Positions 8,351-17,663 of a stretch of DNA of 64,000 nt are shown piece after piece (the stretch's first letter is position 1; each line of letters begins with the position of its first letter). The stretch comes from Kineobactrum sediminis (lineage in GTDB: Bacteria; Pseudomonadota; Gammaproteobacteria; Pseudomonadales; Halieaceae), in contig NZ_PKLZ01000003.1 of NCBI RefSeq assembly GCF_002868715.1, positions 558,001 through 622,000 on the forward strand. The letters are read 5' to 3'. The position numbers and the translations under genes were made by a program. Below the pieces are notes generated by a model. That model saw nothing but the letters and a program-made list of their open reading frames with translations, had not been told where the DNA came from and made no database searches.

Positions 8351-8696
8351 GAGTGTCGTAGCGATTCCGGGGACAAAGGCGAGCGGCGCGTAGGGTGTAC
8401 TCGAAAGAGTGAGTCATTTTCCTACGTTACAGTTCTAGAGCCAAAAATCTGTTCCCGGGTCGTTAGGGTCACTTAGTCTGGAGCCAGGTGCACCTCGGCG
8501 ATGCGCTGGCTATTATGTGCCGCAGCTACAAGCACCGCTGTTCGGCTTACCCTGGCAACATTTAGGTGCTGGTTATTTCATGGACCGACACTAGATAAAA
8601 ACAGAGCGTAAGCAATTGAATGGTCTTCTCACCCTACCAATTCTTCGTCTTTGCGCCAGAATGTGGCAACCAACTATTCAGAGGATGAGGGGAAGC
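8351..8696. other. Gene-free stretch before transposon relics
   Basis: No supported gene. It is broken in all frames and leads into decayed transposase sequence. Confidence 0.5.
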
Positions 8697-8960
8697 CGTA
8701 TAAAGATTACAAGAGTCGGTGTGGATATCGAAAGTCTATTTTTAACATGCACGGAGTGGATCGTCATGACCAAGTTTAGTGGCAGGCCAACCCCAAGTGA
8801 GGTCGGTGGCTCGATGCGCGAGCAAACAAGCCACGCCTGGCGCTGAAGTTGGTATGGAAGCTTGTGCATCCTCTTAGCACCGGGCTCTTGAGCGGCAGGC
8901 TCGGGAATGTACCGTCAAGCCTGTTGAAGTAGTTCAATGGATATGACGAAGCCAGTTAAG
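8697..8960 (+). pseudogene. Decayed IS110-family transposase, N-terminal part
   Basis: Successive frames read IKITRVGVDI, then MHGVDRHDQV, then TPGAEVGMEACASS and TVKPVEVVQW. These are in the order of the DEDD domain of the intact transposase at 290 (RVGVDLAK, VHGV, EGAEVGIEACAG, VKLMAPQF). Frameshifts and stops make it non-functional, and the C-terminal half is missing. It diverges strongly from the intact copy, so it is an older insertion. Confidence 0.75.
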
Positions 8961-8988
8961 GGATAATACCCATAACTGGAAATTGGAA

Positions 8989-9036
8989 ATGACTATAAGA
9001 AAGCAGTACTCGAAGGAATTCAAGCTGGAGCGACTC
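8989..9036 (+). pseudogene. IS3-type OrfA start, truncated
   Basis: ATG 8989 opens MTIRKQYSKEFKLE, the typical beginning of an IS3-family OrfA helix-turn-helix protein. Similarity stops after about 15 residues. The 9037-9154 remainder shows nothing recognisable. Confidence 0.5.
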
Positions 9037-9154
9037 CCCCGACAGTGCGTAGGGTGTGTTTGGCAAAGGTGCCACAAACACTGAACCTTCTGCCTAAACG
9101 ATTCAAGAACCTCATGGCAAGATCGATCAGCCATTATGGCCAACGTAATTTCTC

Positions 9155-9754
9155 TTATGCCTTTGGGTCCAGCTGGAACCTGAATGCGTCGACTATACCG
9201 GAAGCAATTTTCGATGGAGTATCGGTCCCACCAGTTTGGTACCAAGTTGGTGTCCAGTTCAGAGCACCTAGCAAGGCTAGTCGAAAGTGTCGCTGATCAA
9301 GTTTTTTGGGTAGCGGTAGCGCTTTAACAAGCGCACGAAACATCTCCTCGTAGCCATCGCGCTGGGCTAGTAGCGTAGCTCGAACGTCCCCATCAAAATG
9401 GCCTGGAAATTGAGGTGTTATGACCTGAGAAAAAGGACTATCGCCAAGAAGTACTTCTAGATGGGCGTGGCAGGCTGCGCTCATGCGCGACCAAGGTTCT
9501 TCTGTTGAGTTGGCTAGAGCATTTTGAACTGCCTCTGTCACCTGCGTGACACCGCGCGCGTGAACCTCAAGAAGGAGTTCCTCTTTGGAAGCGAAATGGT
9601 AATAAAGCGACCCCGATAGAATGCCCACTTGGTAAGCAATATCACGAATGGACGTCGCTGCGTAGCCTTTGGCTGCAAACAGTCTAGCAGCCGCCTCAAG
9701 AACATCATCGCGGCGATTGCTCTTGTCTTGGTTTGCGGTCTTCGCTTTCGCCAC
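9155..9754 (-). CDS. TetR-family transcriptional regulator of cluster A
   Basis: A 199-residue DNA-binding protein. The N-terminal helix-turn-helix is textbook TetR (AAARLFAAKGYAATSIRDIA, then GSLYYHFASKEELL, about residues 21-63). The ligand domain ends WTPTWYQTGGTDTP. It starts at GTG 9754 with AGAGGGG upstream; no in-frame ATG fits. It lies between the amidohydrolase and P450 units and points the same way as the P450. TetR proteins near acyl-CoA pathways usually repress and release on a CoA thioester or pathway intermediate. The three CAAG...CTTG palindromes in this cluster are its likely targets. Confidence 0.88.
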   Translation of the reverse strand: MAKAKTANQDKSNRRDDVLEAAARLFAAKGYAATSIRDIAYQVGILSGSLYYHFASKEELLLEVHARGVTQVTEAVQNALANSTEEPWSRMSAACHAHLEVLLGDSPFSQVITPQFPGHFDGDVRATLLAQRDGYEEMFRALVKALPLPKKLDQRHFRLALLGALNWTPTWYQTGGTDTPSKIASGIVDAFRFQLDPKA

Positions 9755-10074
9755 CTAAAAATGCCCCTCTTTAAGTAGTTGTTTAGATTATTTGAATGTC
9801 AGATAAACGAACTATAAAAGTAATAATACTGATTGAAGAACCTTTCCACTACGAATCTGATTCACCCTTTACTAGGGTCATGCGTTTCAGGCGCGATACA
9901 ATAGCATAAATCATCAGTAGCGCCACCAAAATTGTCACTAGTTTGGTGGCGCTACCCCTTGCGAGGTTCCGTTGTTTTGCGCTAAAGGTTGTAAAATATT
10001 CACCTTTTGCCGTCTCTGTAAGCTAGGACAAATGAAAGCTGACTTTGTGCCACTTCCAGTATCTTTATTGCCAG
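9755..10074. other. Spacer between the P450 and TetR genes
   Basis: It carries the long inverted repeat at 9917-9955 and an AT-rich TetR promoter region near 9780-9840. No gene is seen. Confidence 0.6.
9917..9955 (-). terminator. Perfect 14-bp inverted repeat downstream of the P450 gene
   Basis: GTAGCGCCACCAAA (9917-9930) pairs exactly with TTTGGTGGCGCTAC (9942-9955) across an 11-base loop. It lies 120 bases past the P450 stop codon and upstream of the TetR gene. A strong RNA hairpin would form on either strand. There is no long U-tract, so it could be a terminator, an mRNA-stabilising structure or a protein-binding site. Confidence 0.55.
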
Positions 10075-11313
10075 TTACCTCACATTTTTTACCGCCATCT
10101 CCCTTAGCCCTCGCATGATCATAGTGTCCATGTAATCATAATTTTCCGCAGCTAGTGTCAATCCCGGCAAGCGTCTCAGCACCTCTCCGATGGCCACCTG
10201 TCCTTCTAGTCGGGCTAGCGGAGCTCCCATACAGAAATGTGGGCCAAAATTGAAGGTTAAGTGTAAGTTTGGCGAGCGAGTGATGTCGAATATTTCTGGA
10301 TCCTTAAAGGCGCGTGGATCATGGTTCGCCGCATTAATCATGACGAACACACGCTCTCCCGCAGTGAGCTCCACCCCATGCAGGCTGTGGGTGTTCTTTA
10401 CGATCCGCACCGAGGCGCCAGTTGGTCCATCGTATCTTAAAATTTCCTCGACGGCGCTTTCTATCAGATCAGGATCATCAATGAGACGCTGGCGCTGTTC
10501 AGGATGGCGAAGCAGGGCACGCACACCATTGCCGATCAGATTCGTTGTGGTTTCATGGCCTCCAAATAGAAACAACATGGAAGTGCCAATGACTTCATCT
10601 TCAGTTAACGCATCGTCCACTTCTCGTAGCGCGAGGAGATGAGTGATCAAGTCATCGCCTGGGTTTTGCTCCCGTTTTACAATTATATCGCGGAAATAAG
10701 CAGCCATACGTATTGCGCCCTCTTCCGCAAGATCATATTTTTCTGGCGATGTGGTGGCGCTGCCAATAAATAATTGCATTTTGTTAGACCATGTCTTTAG
10801 ATCGTCCATGTCTTCCTCGGGAAGGCCGAGAAGATCAAGGATAACCATCGCCGGTAACGGGAAGGCGAACTCAGATATGAAGTCAAAGCTGTCCTGACCT
10901 TCCAGGCGGTCAATGAGGCGCTTCACCGAGCGCTCTACAACGCCGCGCTGTCCTGCTACGGTTTCTGGGGAAAACACGGTCTTCATTAACTTGCGTAGCC
11001 GAGTGTGCTCAGGTGGATCCTTGAAAGCCACCCATGTATTTAGGTAACGAATGAGTTGTTGTATTGATGACTGACGTTCCTGCGATTGTGCCTCGTAAAA
11101 AGGGGTAATGCGATCTGCAGAAAAGTTATCGTTTCGCAATACTCCCTTGACGTCTTCATTCCGGGTGATCACCCATCCACGAAGCGCGTCGCACCAGTAG
11201 ACAGGAGCATGTTCCTGTAGTGTGCGCAGTACAGGAATAGGGTCGTTAATTGTTGTCTGATTTCTCGGGTCGTAATGCACACCCTTCTGAGTACTTGCTT
11301 TGTCGGTCGACAT
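10075..11313 (-). CDS. Cytochrome P450 monooxygenase, soluble bacterial class
   Basis: A 412-residue haem-thiolate monooxygenase without a membrane anchor. The I-helix oxygen-binding motif is FGGHETTTN, the K-helix ExxR is EILR in VEEILRYDGP, and the haem ligand is Cys361 in FNFGPHFCMGAPLAR. ATG 11313 is preferred over 11328 because AAGGGGC lies 5-7 bases upstream. Such enzymes need a ferredoxin and reductase; none is encoded nearby except a CDGSH iron-sulfur protein. It is divergent from the acyl-CoA synthetase gene, with operator 2 between them. It likely hydroxylates a cluster substrate before or after CoA activation. Confidence 0.93.
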   Translation of the reverse strand: MSTDKASTQKGVHYDPRNQTTINDPIPVLRTLQEHAPVYWCDALRGWVITRNEDVKGVLRNDNFSADRITPFYEAQSQERQSSIQQLIRYLNTWVAFKDPPEHTRLRKLMKTVFSPETVAGQRGVVERSVKRLIDRLEGQDSFDFISEFAFPLPAMVILDLLGLPEEDMDDLKTWSNKMQLFIGSATTSPEKYDLAEEGAIRMAAYFRDIIVKREQNPGDDLITHLLALREVDDALTEDEVIGTSMLFLFGGHETTTNLIGNGVRALLRHPEQRQRLIDDPDLIESAVEEILRYDGPTGASVRIVKNTHSLHGVELTAGERVFVMINAANHDPRAFKDPEIFDITRSPNLHLTFNFGPHFCMGAPLARLEGQVAIGEVLRRLPGLTLAAENYDYMDTMIMRGLREMAVKNVR

Positions 11314-11369
11314 AGTTGCCCCTTGCATAGCTTGTAGATAATGGTATGTTATCAGCTAAAGTCAATTCA

Positions 11370-11387
11370 ACCAAGCGATCACTTGGT
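11370..11387. promoter_or_regulatory. Operator 2 in the P450/acyl-CoA synthetase divergent region
   Basis: ACCAAG (11370-11375) and CTTGGT (11382-11387) form an 18-bp palindrome with one mismatched inner pair. It lies 18 bases before the acyl-CoA synthetase start and 57 bases from the divergent P450 start, so one bound regulator could control both directions. The six-base spacing between CAAG and CTTG is the same as in operator 3. Confidence 0.65.
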
Positions 11388-11405
11388 AAATGATGAGGGT
11401 TAACC

Positions 11406-12956
11406 ATGGCATTGGATGACACACAAGTTTTTTTACCGGAGCTGTGGGCGAGTCACGCCCGCTTTAGAGCTAACAAGACCGCGCTAGTCTGTGGCGATCA
11501 ACGGCTCACCTGGAGCGAATTGAATACGAGTTGTAATCGTGTCGCCAACCGGCTTTTAGAGGCCAATGCTGGCAAGCCAGCCAAAGTTGCCTTGCTAATG
11601 AACAATTCTGCGCAAACCGCTGTCGTGCTGCTCGGTATCATCAAATCTGGGGCATGTGTTGTTCCTATCAGTACCATGCTGACCGCGTCGCAGGTGGCTT
11701 CTTTATTGACGGATTCTGGGGCCGCTGTACTGTTTGCGGATGCTTCCACGCAGGCATTAGCTGATGCAGCGCTCGCCGAGACGGTACACAAGGATCAAAT
11801 ACTGACCGTTTGTTCATGCAGTAGAAGGGGTCGGTGGCGGGCTCTGGATGACTGGCTGGTAGGTGCTGGTGAAGGAGAGCCATCGGTTCACTATAATCTC
11901 GACGACGATTTCAATATCATTTACTCCTCCGGCACCACCGGCACTCCGAAGGGTATTGTGCAGACACACCGGGCGCGGCAGCACTGGTCTTACTCCAATG
12001 CCCTCGAATTGCGCATGGACCACACCAGCATCGCTCTAGCCACCACCTCTCTATACAGCAATGGTACTTGGTTTATGTTGCTGCCGCCTCTATTTGTTGG
12101 CGCTACAGTGGTGGTTATGGAGGGCTTTACCCCCGCTAGCTTTTTAGAATTGGTAGCCCGCGAGGGTGTGACCCATACGTTTATGGTTCCAACCCAGTAT
12201 ATTGGCGTTCTGGAAAGCGACAACTTGGATAAAGCAGATATCTCCAGCTTGAATTATATGCTCTCTGCTGGCTCGCCCCTGCGGCAGGACACCAAGGATG
12301 CCATTCTTCAGCGTCTGGGTGCTGGCCTGTTCGAGCTCTATGGATTTTCTGAAGGCTTCGCAACAATGTGCCGACCGGAGCAGCAACACAAACGCGGTTC
12401 TGTGGGTACGCCGGTGATCGGCTTTGATCTGCGAATTGTCGATGAGGATGGTCGCGAGCTATCGGCGGGTGAGCCTGGTGAAATCGTCGGCTACGGTGGT
12501 GGCCTCATGAAGCACTACCACAACCAGCTGAAGGAAACGGATGCCGCCATTTGGCGTGACGAGCGCGGCCGCACCTTTCTGCGCAGCGGTGACATCGGCA
12601 CGGTCGATGAGGAAGGCTTCCTGTATATCCTCGATCGCAAGAAGGACATGATTATCTCTGGTGGGTTCAATGTGTTTCCCAAAGATATCGAAGAGGTGCT
12701 TGGCGCCCACCCCGACGTTTCCGACGTGACAGTCATAGGGATACCCGACCCGAAGTGGGGCGAGACGCCGTTGGCGCTGGTGATTCCAGTTGCGGGCTGT
12801 GAGGTCGATATCGCTGGCCTGCTGGCCTGGGCAAACGAGCGTCTCGCCAAAGCACAGCGACTGAAATCGGTGGAGTTGCGGAATGAATTCCCGCGTAATG
12901 CTCTGGGCAAGGTCATCAAGCGTGAGCTCCGTGCTCCGTACTGGGAGGCCTTGTGA
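11406..12956 (+). CDS. AMP-dependent acyl-CoA synthetase
   Basis: A 516-residue ANL-superfamily ligase that activates a carboxylic acid to its CoA thioester through an acyl-AMP. The P-loop-like motif IYSSGTTGTPKGIVQTH is near residues 170-186. ELYGFSEGF, the hinge DRKKDMIISGGFN, and the C-terminal lysine motif NALGKVIKREL are all present. The closest types are feruloyl-, cyclohexanecarboxylate- or long-chain-acyl-CoA synthetases; the substrate cannot be read. Its stop overlaps the thiolase start (GTGA), so the two are translationally coupled. Confidence 0.92.
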   Translation: MALDDTQVFLPELWASHARFRANKTALVCGDQRLTWSELNTSCNRVANRLLEANAGKPAKVALLMNNSAQTAVVLLGIIKSGACVVPISTMLTASQVASLLTDSGAAVLFADASTQALADAALAETVHKDQILTVCSCSRRGRWRALDDWLVGAGEGEPSVHYNLDDDFNIIYSSGTTGTPKGIVQTHRARQHWSYSNALELRMDHTSIALATTSLYSNGTWFMLLPPLFVGATVVVMEGFTPASFLELVAREGVTHTFMVPTQYIGVLESDNLDKADISSLNYMLSAGSPLRQDTKDAILQRLGAGLFELYGFSEGFATMCRPEQQHKRGSVGTPVIGFDLRIVDEDGRELSAGEPGEIVGYGGGLMKHYHNQLKETDAAIWRDERGRTFLRSGDIGTVDEEGFLYILDRKKDMIISGGFNVFPKDIEEVLGAHPDVSDVTVIGIPDPKWGETPLALVIPVAGCEVDIAGLLAWANERLAKAQRLKSVELRNEFPRNALGKVIKRELRAPYWEAL

Positions 12957-14203
12957 GCGAAGTGTACCTCATTGGTGTATACAGTACGGACTTTGGCAAG
13001 CGCCCTGGCGACAACGTAAAGACGTTGACACGAGAAGCCTACGCTGGCGTTCTGGCAGATGCGGGACTGGAGTGCGGCAGCGTTATCGATAGTTGCTGGT
13101 TTGGCAACTGCGGGATGTGGGTGGAGGAGCAGGGCAGCATTCGTGGGCAAGTTTGCCTGACTCCGCTGGTGCGCGAGGGTATGTTCCCCGAGCGTGTGCC
13201 GGTGATAAATGTGGAGGGCGGCTGCGCTACCGCCTCGATGGCACTGAACGGCGCTTGGAAGGATATTGCCGCAGGCGTTGCCGATACCGTATTGGCCATC
13301 GGTGTGGAGAAAACCTTCTACCCCGACGATCCGGCGCAGTCTGCGAGGCTATTTACCGGTGGCATAGACCAATACGACCCGCAGGAGTGGCAGGATTATT
13401 ACGCCCAAGCGGGTGCTGTCGCGGGCAAAAACTTTGCGCCGGGGCCGGGTCGCTCCATCTTCATGGATACGTACGCCATGCAGGCCTGCTACCACATGAA
13501 GACCCATGGCACGACCCGGGCACAAATTGCAGCGGCGGCGGCAAAAAACCATGGTCACGGGGCGCTAAATCCTCGCGCCCAGTATCGATTCGAGATGACC
13601 GTGGACGAGGTGCTCGCCGATCGTGAGGTGTCATGGCCCCTCACGCGGGCCATGTGCGCTCCTGTTGGTGACGGCGGGGCGGCGGCGCTGCTGGTATCTG
13701 GGCGACAGTTGCGCGCACTCCCTGCGGCGGTTCGCGAACGTGCGGTGCGGGTACTAGCGACGACGCTATCGGGCGGCAAGTATCGCGATCTCGATGAGCC
13801 GGGGTTGTCTCGAACTGCGGCTCAGAAGGCGTATCGTCAAGCTGACCTTGGCCCTACGGATATTGACGTTGCCGAAGTGCATGATGCCACGGCCTTCTGT
13901 GAAATTTATCAAGCAGAGATGCTGGGTTTTTGCGAGGACGGGCAGGGGGGGGCTTTCATCGAAAGTGGCGCCACCCGCCTTGGCGGTTGTCTACCGATAA
14001 ATACTTCCGGTGGCCTGGTATCCAAGGGGCACCCAGTGGGCGCTACTGGACTTTCCATGATTACAGAGCTGGTGGAGCAGCTCCGCGGTGAGGCTGGCCC
14101 ACGCCAAGTTAACGGTGCACACACCGCCCTGGCCGAAAACGGCGGTGGCGTGATCGGCTTTGACGAGGCGGCCTGCTCGGTAATCATCCTACAGCGGGCA
14201 TAG
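12953..14203 (+). CDS. Thiolase-fold protein (SCP2-type thiolase / acetyl-CoA acetyltransferase)
   Basis: A 416-residue thiolase-superfamily protein. The acylated cysteine is Cys91 in EGGCATASMAL. The catalytic His lies in EVHDATAFCE, and the C-terminal loop is NTSGGLVSKGHPVGATG. This set matches the SCP2/lipid-transfer branch, which cleaves or forms beta-keto thioesters of branched or cyclic acyl groups. The classical C-terminal active Cys is not obvious (CSVII near the end). GTG 12953 overlaps the ligase stop. Together with the ligase it suggests side-chain beta-oxidation of a bulky acid, perhaps terpenoid or steroid; this is inference. Confidence 0.88.
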   Translation: MSEVYLIGVYSTDFGKRPGDNVKTLTREAYAGVLADAGLECGSVIDSCWFGNCGMWVEEQGSIRGQVCLTPLVREGMFPERVPVINVEGGCATASMALNGAWKDIAAGVADTVLAIGVEKTFYPDDPAQSARLFTGGIDQYDPQEWQDYYAQAGAVAGKNFAPGPGRSIFMDTYAMQACYHMKTHGTTRAQIAAAAAKNHGHGALNPRAQYRFEMTVDEVLADREVSWPLTRAMCAPVGDGGAAALLVSGRQLRALPAAVRERAVRVLATTLSGGKYRDLDEPGLSRTAAQKAYRQADLGPTDIDVAEVHDATAFCEIYQAEMLGFCEDGQGGAFIESGATRLGGCLPINTSGGLVSKGHPVGATGLSMITELVEQLRGEAGPRQVNGAHTALAENGGGVIGFDEAACSVIILQRA

Positions 14204-14693
14204 ACGACGTGATGGACCGTGTACTGCTTGGTACCGTTTCCCTCAGTGGCAGTGGACATGTCTCAAAAGGTATGGCCTGGCTAGGGATGCGCGGACGAGA
14301 AGCGATGAGTAGAGGATCGACATGTCATCACCAGTATTTCTGGCAGTAATTGTGGGCTATAGCGCGGCTCTGTCGGTGGATAGAGTCAGTGCGCTGCCAC
14401 TAACCGTCTGATAGTGGACCAGCGACGATACTGGAGCGTCGCTGCCCGGTCATTTCAGATCGCGGACGGGCTTTATCGGTTTGTTAATTTGGCTGCGCGG
14501 TCGGTGTACCTGAAGAGCAAACAGGCTTCCATTATTTTGGGAGGTTTGTAACGTTGAGGTCATAGGGCACGCGTACGAAATAAGAGAACATGAAGTACAC
14601 AAAAAAAATCAAGCTAACGCTTGGTTATTGTGAAAAACTATAATAAGCTCCAATCACATCTATCCTATAACGCGATAAATAAGGAGAAATGCT
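14204..14693. other. Intergenic region between thiolase and second cupin
   Basis: No gene is supported. A short hairpin AGCGACG/CGTCGCT (14421-14443) may end the ligase-thiolase transcript. Operator 3 (14610-14626) and a TATAAT box (14639-14644) precede the cupin gene. Confidence 0.55.
14610..14626. promoter_or_regulatory. Operator 3 before the cupin/TonB-receptor unit
   Basis: CAAG (14610-14613) and CTTG (14620-14623) are separated by six bases, in the context ATCAAGCTAACGCTTGGTT. The flanks match operator 1 and the spacing matches operator 2. A TATAAT box follows at 14639-14644, 50 bases before the cupin ATG. Confidence 0.65.
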
Positions 14694-15194
14694 ATGAGCA
14701 CGCCAGGATCAAGTGATCTCTCGCCGGGGACTAAATGGCCAATGGTTCAGTTGCCGGATGATATTTTTATCCATAGTGAAGATCGGCCCTGGGTTGCTAT
14801 GGGTGAATTTGGTGGGTCTTATGTCAAGGTGCTTCATGCCGATAAAACTAACAATATCGCGGTGTTCCTCTACCAGTTGAGCCCAAACTCTGTATTTCCG
14901 ATGCATGAACATTTATGTACTGCCATTGCGTACACACTGCAAGGTGATTGGGCATACGGAGATATTGAGCTTCACAAAGGATCTTTTGCATTTGAAACCC
15001 CCGGATCTACTCATGCGCCAACAACAGGCGATACAGGTTTTACTGTGATGACTGTTCTTATAGGTTCCCCTGGACAAGAGGCCATACTGCGGTCACAGGA
15101 TCCCGAAACGCTGGAGGTGACTGAACTCGGCATCGATTTCTTTATTGATCTGATGAAGGCTCCAGGTGCGGAGGGAGTTTCTGACAGACACTAA
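14694..15194 (+). CDS. Second cupin-domain protein of cluster A
   Basis: A 166-residue single-cupin protein with AAGGAG before its ATG. The metal motif is PMHEHLCTAIAYTLQG (His-x-His), and the second motif is FAFETPGSTHAPT. It is a paralogue of the cupin at 7839, so the cluster keeps two diverged versions. It is the first gene after operator 3 and probably shares a transcript with the TonB receptor. Oxygenase, isomerase or sensor roles are all possible. Confidence 0.75.
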   Translation: MSTPGSSDLSPGTKWPMVQLPDDIFIHSEDRPWVAMGEFGGSYVKVLHADKTNNIAVFLYQLSPNSVFPMHEHLCTAIAYTLQGDWAYGDIELHKGSFAFETPGSTHAPTTGDTGFTVMTVLIGSPGQEAILRSQDPETLEVTELGIDFFIDLMKAPGAEGVSDRH

Positions 15195-15327
15195 ACTTTT
15201 CAGAAGCTGAGGTCGATGTCGTTTCAAGCCAATTCTTTCGTGGATTCTTTTGAAATCTTTAGCAACAAGGAACACGGAACCTGCAAAGTTGACTCAACTA
15301 CTTACTAATAATATTGAGGAAATCACT

Positions 15328-17649
15328 ATGAAAATACCCGTAGAGACAAACCAGGTGTCCAGATGTCTTCTTGGTAGGCGTGCGCTTATGATAGCGGTGT
15401 CTCTCGTAGTATCGATGGGTAATCGTGCGGCTCTTGCTCAGACTTCGAGCGAGCAAAGTGCAATGCTCGAGGAAGTGGTTGTAACCGCACGAAAACGACA
15501 GGAGTCACTTCAAGATGCAGCGGTCTCGGTTACTGCTCTAACAGCAGACATGATTGAAGCTCGCTCTATGGAAAGCTTTAACGATCTCAACAACTATGCG
15601 CCAAATATTGAGTTAAATAATGGTCGTGTGGATGGTGGTGGCAGTGTAGCCCAACTTTACGTCAGAGGTGTTGGCCAAGAAGATTACTCCTTCCCAAACG
15701 ACCCGGGGGTTGGTGTCTACCTCGATGGTGTCTATGTGTCTCGATCATCTGCGGGTGATTTTGGATTCATGGGTGTAGAGCGCATTGAGGTTTTACGCGG
15801 TCCACAGGGTACATTGTACGGAAAGAACACCATCGGGGGTGCAGTTAACGTTATCACGCGAAAGCCAACTGGCAGTAATAGTGGGGAACTCGAATTCGGC
15901 GTGGGGAGATACGATCTCCTTGATATGAAAGGTTCCTACGATCTCGCGGTCTCTGAAAATTTAGCTGTAGGAATTTCAGGTATGAGCAGGAGCCGCGATG
16001 GCTATGGACGGGATTTTACAGGCACAGAACTACGAAAAGAAAGCAAGGACGCATTGCGTTTTCAAGTCAACTACACAGGTAATGACGACTTTAATGCGCT
16101 GTTACAAATGGATTGGAGTAAGCAGGATGCCACAGGGTCAGTTGGGGCGCTGCGTCGGTTCTTCGATGACGGCGGTGCCGGTGTCGTAACGCTTGTAAAC
16201 ACCTATGTTGCGCCGAGTGTTGCGGCTGAGTATGACCTTCAACCTCCATTTGACACTTTTAATGAAGCATGGGTAAATTTAATCGACGAAACTGAAGAAT
16301 TTCGTTCAGGTGGAGTTGAGGACCCACGCGATAATAACGAGGTTTTCGGCGCAGCATTAAACCTTGGCTGGTCAATAGGAAATATAGATGTCCAATCGAT
16401 CACTGCTTATCGAACGGTTGAAATTGATGTACAGCGAGACGGCGATCATTCTCCTTTTCCAATAACCACTGTCGCTGTCGAAGAAGAGACGTTTCAGCTA
16501 AGTCAGGAGGTTCAGTTTTCCGGTAATAGCTTCGATGATAAGTTGGATTGGATCCTGGGCGTATATGCAATACGCGAGTGGGGTGATAATTCATTCATTG
16601 CGCCCTTGATCGAAGGTGTTTACGAGGCGATCGGACTTGATATATCGCTAATCACAGACACAGAAATTGATGTACTTTCCGCAGCGATTTTCGGGGAGGC
16701 AACTTGGCATATGACCGATAGACTTGGTGTCACTTTTGGTGGTCGTATCAACCGTGATGATAAGGAATACACATATGCCCTTGATCGAATATTCAGCGGT
16801 GCTGTAGTTATTCCGAAGGTAGAACTGGATGAAACCTGGAATGAATTTCTTCCAAAGATATCGGTGGAATACGCATTCAACGATGACGTCAATGGATACA
16901 TCAATTATGCAGAAGGCTATAAGGCTGGAGGTTGGAACCCGCGAACGCTTACCGAGGGCACTGAACCACAACGATTCGAGCCGGAATATATTTCGAGCTA
17001 CGAAATAGGTTTAAAGACTTCGCTCTGGAACAACCGAGCGACATTCAATATGGCCGCCTTTTTTTCTGAGTATGAAGATATTCAGTTGACAGCTGTCACC
17101 GATGTGAAACTTTCTGACGGTACAACGACCGTTGATACAACAATAAATAATGCTGGTGCAGGAGAGATTTATGGAGCTGAATTTGAGTTAGTGGTGCGAC
17201 CGATTCCGAGCTTGATGATACATGCTGGGCTTGGATTGTTGCATACTGAGTATACTGAGCTGGGGCAGAGTGTTATTGATGCTGGTACCACGACTTTGGA
17301 TAATGAATTCATACAGTCCCCGAGTGTCACCTTCAATGCTGCAATGGAATACAGTCAGTCGCTGAGCAATGGAGGTCAGCTTGTATGGTTCCTGGATTCT
17401 GCTTATAAAGACGATATTGAGCGGTCGGTACAGAATTTTGAAGAACTTAGGACAGATGCATACTGGCAATTCAATGCGCGATCAACTTACATGTCTTCAG
17501 CTGAGAAGTGGCAGGTATCGGCTTATGTGACAAATATTACGGATGAAATATACATGACAAACGGCGTGGATGTACGAGGGCTTGGTTCCAGTGAAGCCTA
17601 TTATAGTCGACCGCGCGAATACGGTCTTTCTTTCAAATTGTTTTTCTGA
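15328..17649 (+). CDS. TonB-dependent outer-membrane receptor
   Basis: A 773-residue outer-membrane transporter. A signal peptide (basic start, hydrophobic core, cleavage near RAALA-QTSS) is followed by a TonB box in LEEVVVTARKR. The plug domain shows LYVRGVGQEDY, GVYLDGVYVSR, VEVLRGPQGTLYGKNTIGG and VNVITRKP. The barrel ends with an aromatic-rich strand, LSFKLFF. ATG 15328 is chosen for the GAGGA upstream and the fitting signal peptide; an in-frame ATG at 15250 adds 26 unlikely residues. Receptors of this kind lie beside catabolic genes for hydrophobic substrates and likely import the cluster A compound. Confidence 0.92.
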   Translation: MKIPVETNQVSRCLLGRRALMIAVSLVVSMGNRAALAQTSSEQSAMLEEVVVTARKRQESLQDAAVSVTALTADMIEARSMESFNDLNNYAPNIELNNGRVDGGGSVAQLYVRGVGQEDYSFPNDPGVGVYLDGVYVSRSSAGDFGFMGVERIEVLRGPQGTLYGKNTIGGAVNVITRKPTGSNSGELEFGVGRYDLLDMKGSYDLAVSENLAVGISGMSRSRDGYGRDFTGTELRKESKDALRFQVNYTGNDDFNALLQMDWSKQDATGSVGALRRFFDDGGAGVVTLVNTYVAPSVAAEYDLQPPFDTFNEAWVNLIDETEEFRSGGVEDPRDNNEVFGAALNLGWSIGNIDVQSITAYRTVEIDVQRDGDHSPFPITTVAVEEETFQLSQEVQFSGNSFDDKLDWILGVYAIREWGDNSFIAPLIEGVYEAIGLDISLITDTEIDVLSAAIFGEATWHMTDRLGVTFGGRINRDDKEYTYALDRIFSGAVVIPKVELDETWNEFLPKISVEYAFNDDVNGYINYAEGYKAGGWNPRTLTEGTEPQRFEPEYISSYEIGLKTSLWNNRATFNMAAFFSEYEDIQLTAVTDVKLSDGTTTVDTTINNAGAGEIYGAEFELVVRPIPSLMIHAGLGLLHTEYTELGQSVIDAGTTTLDNEFIQSPSVTFNAAMEYSQSLSNGGQLVWFLDSAYKDDIERSVQNFEELRTDAYWQFNARSTYMSSAEKWQVSAYVTNITDEIYMTNGVDVRGLGSSEAYYSRPREYGLSFKLFF

Positions 17650-17663
17650 AATAGGAGTGAAGT

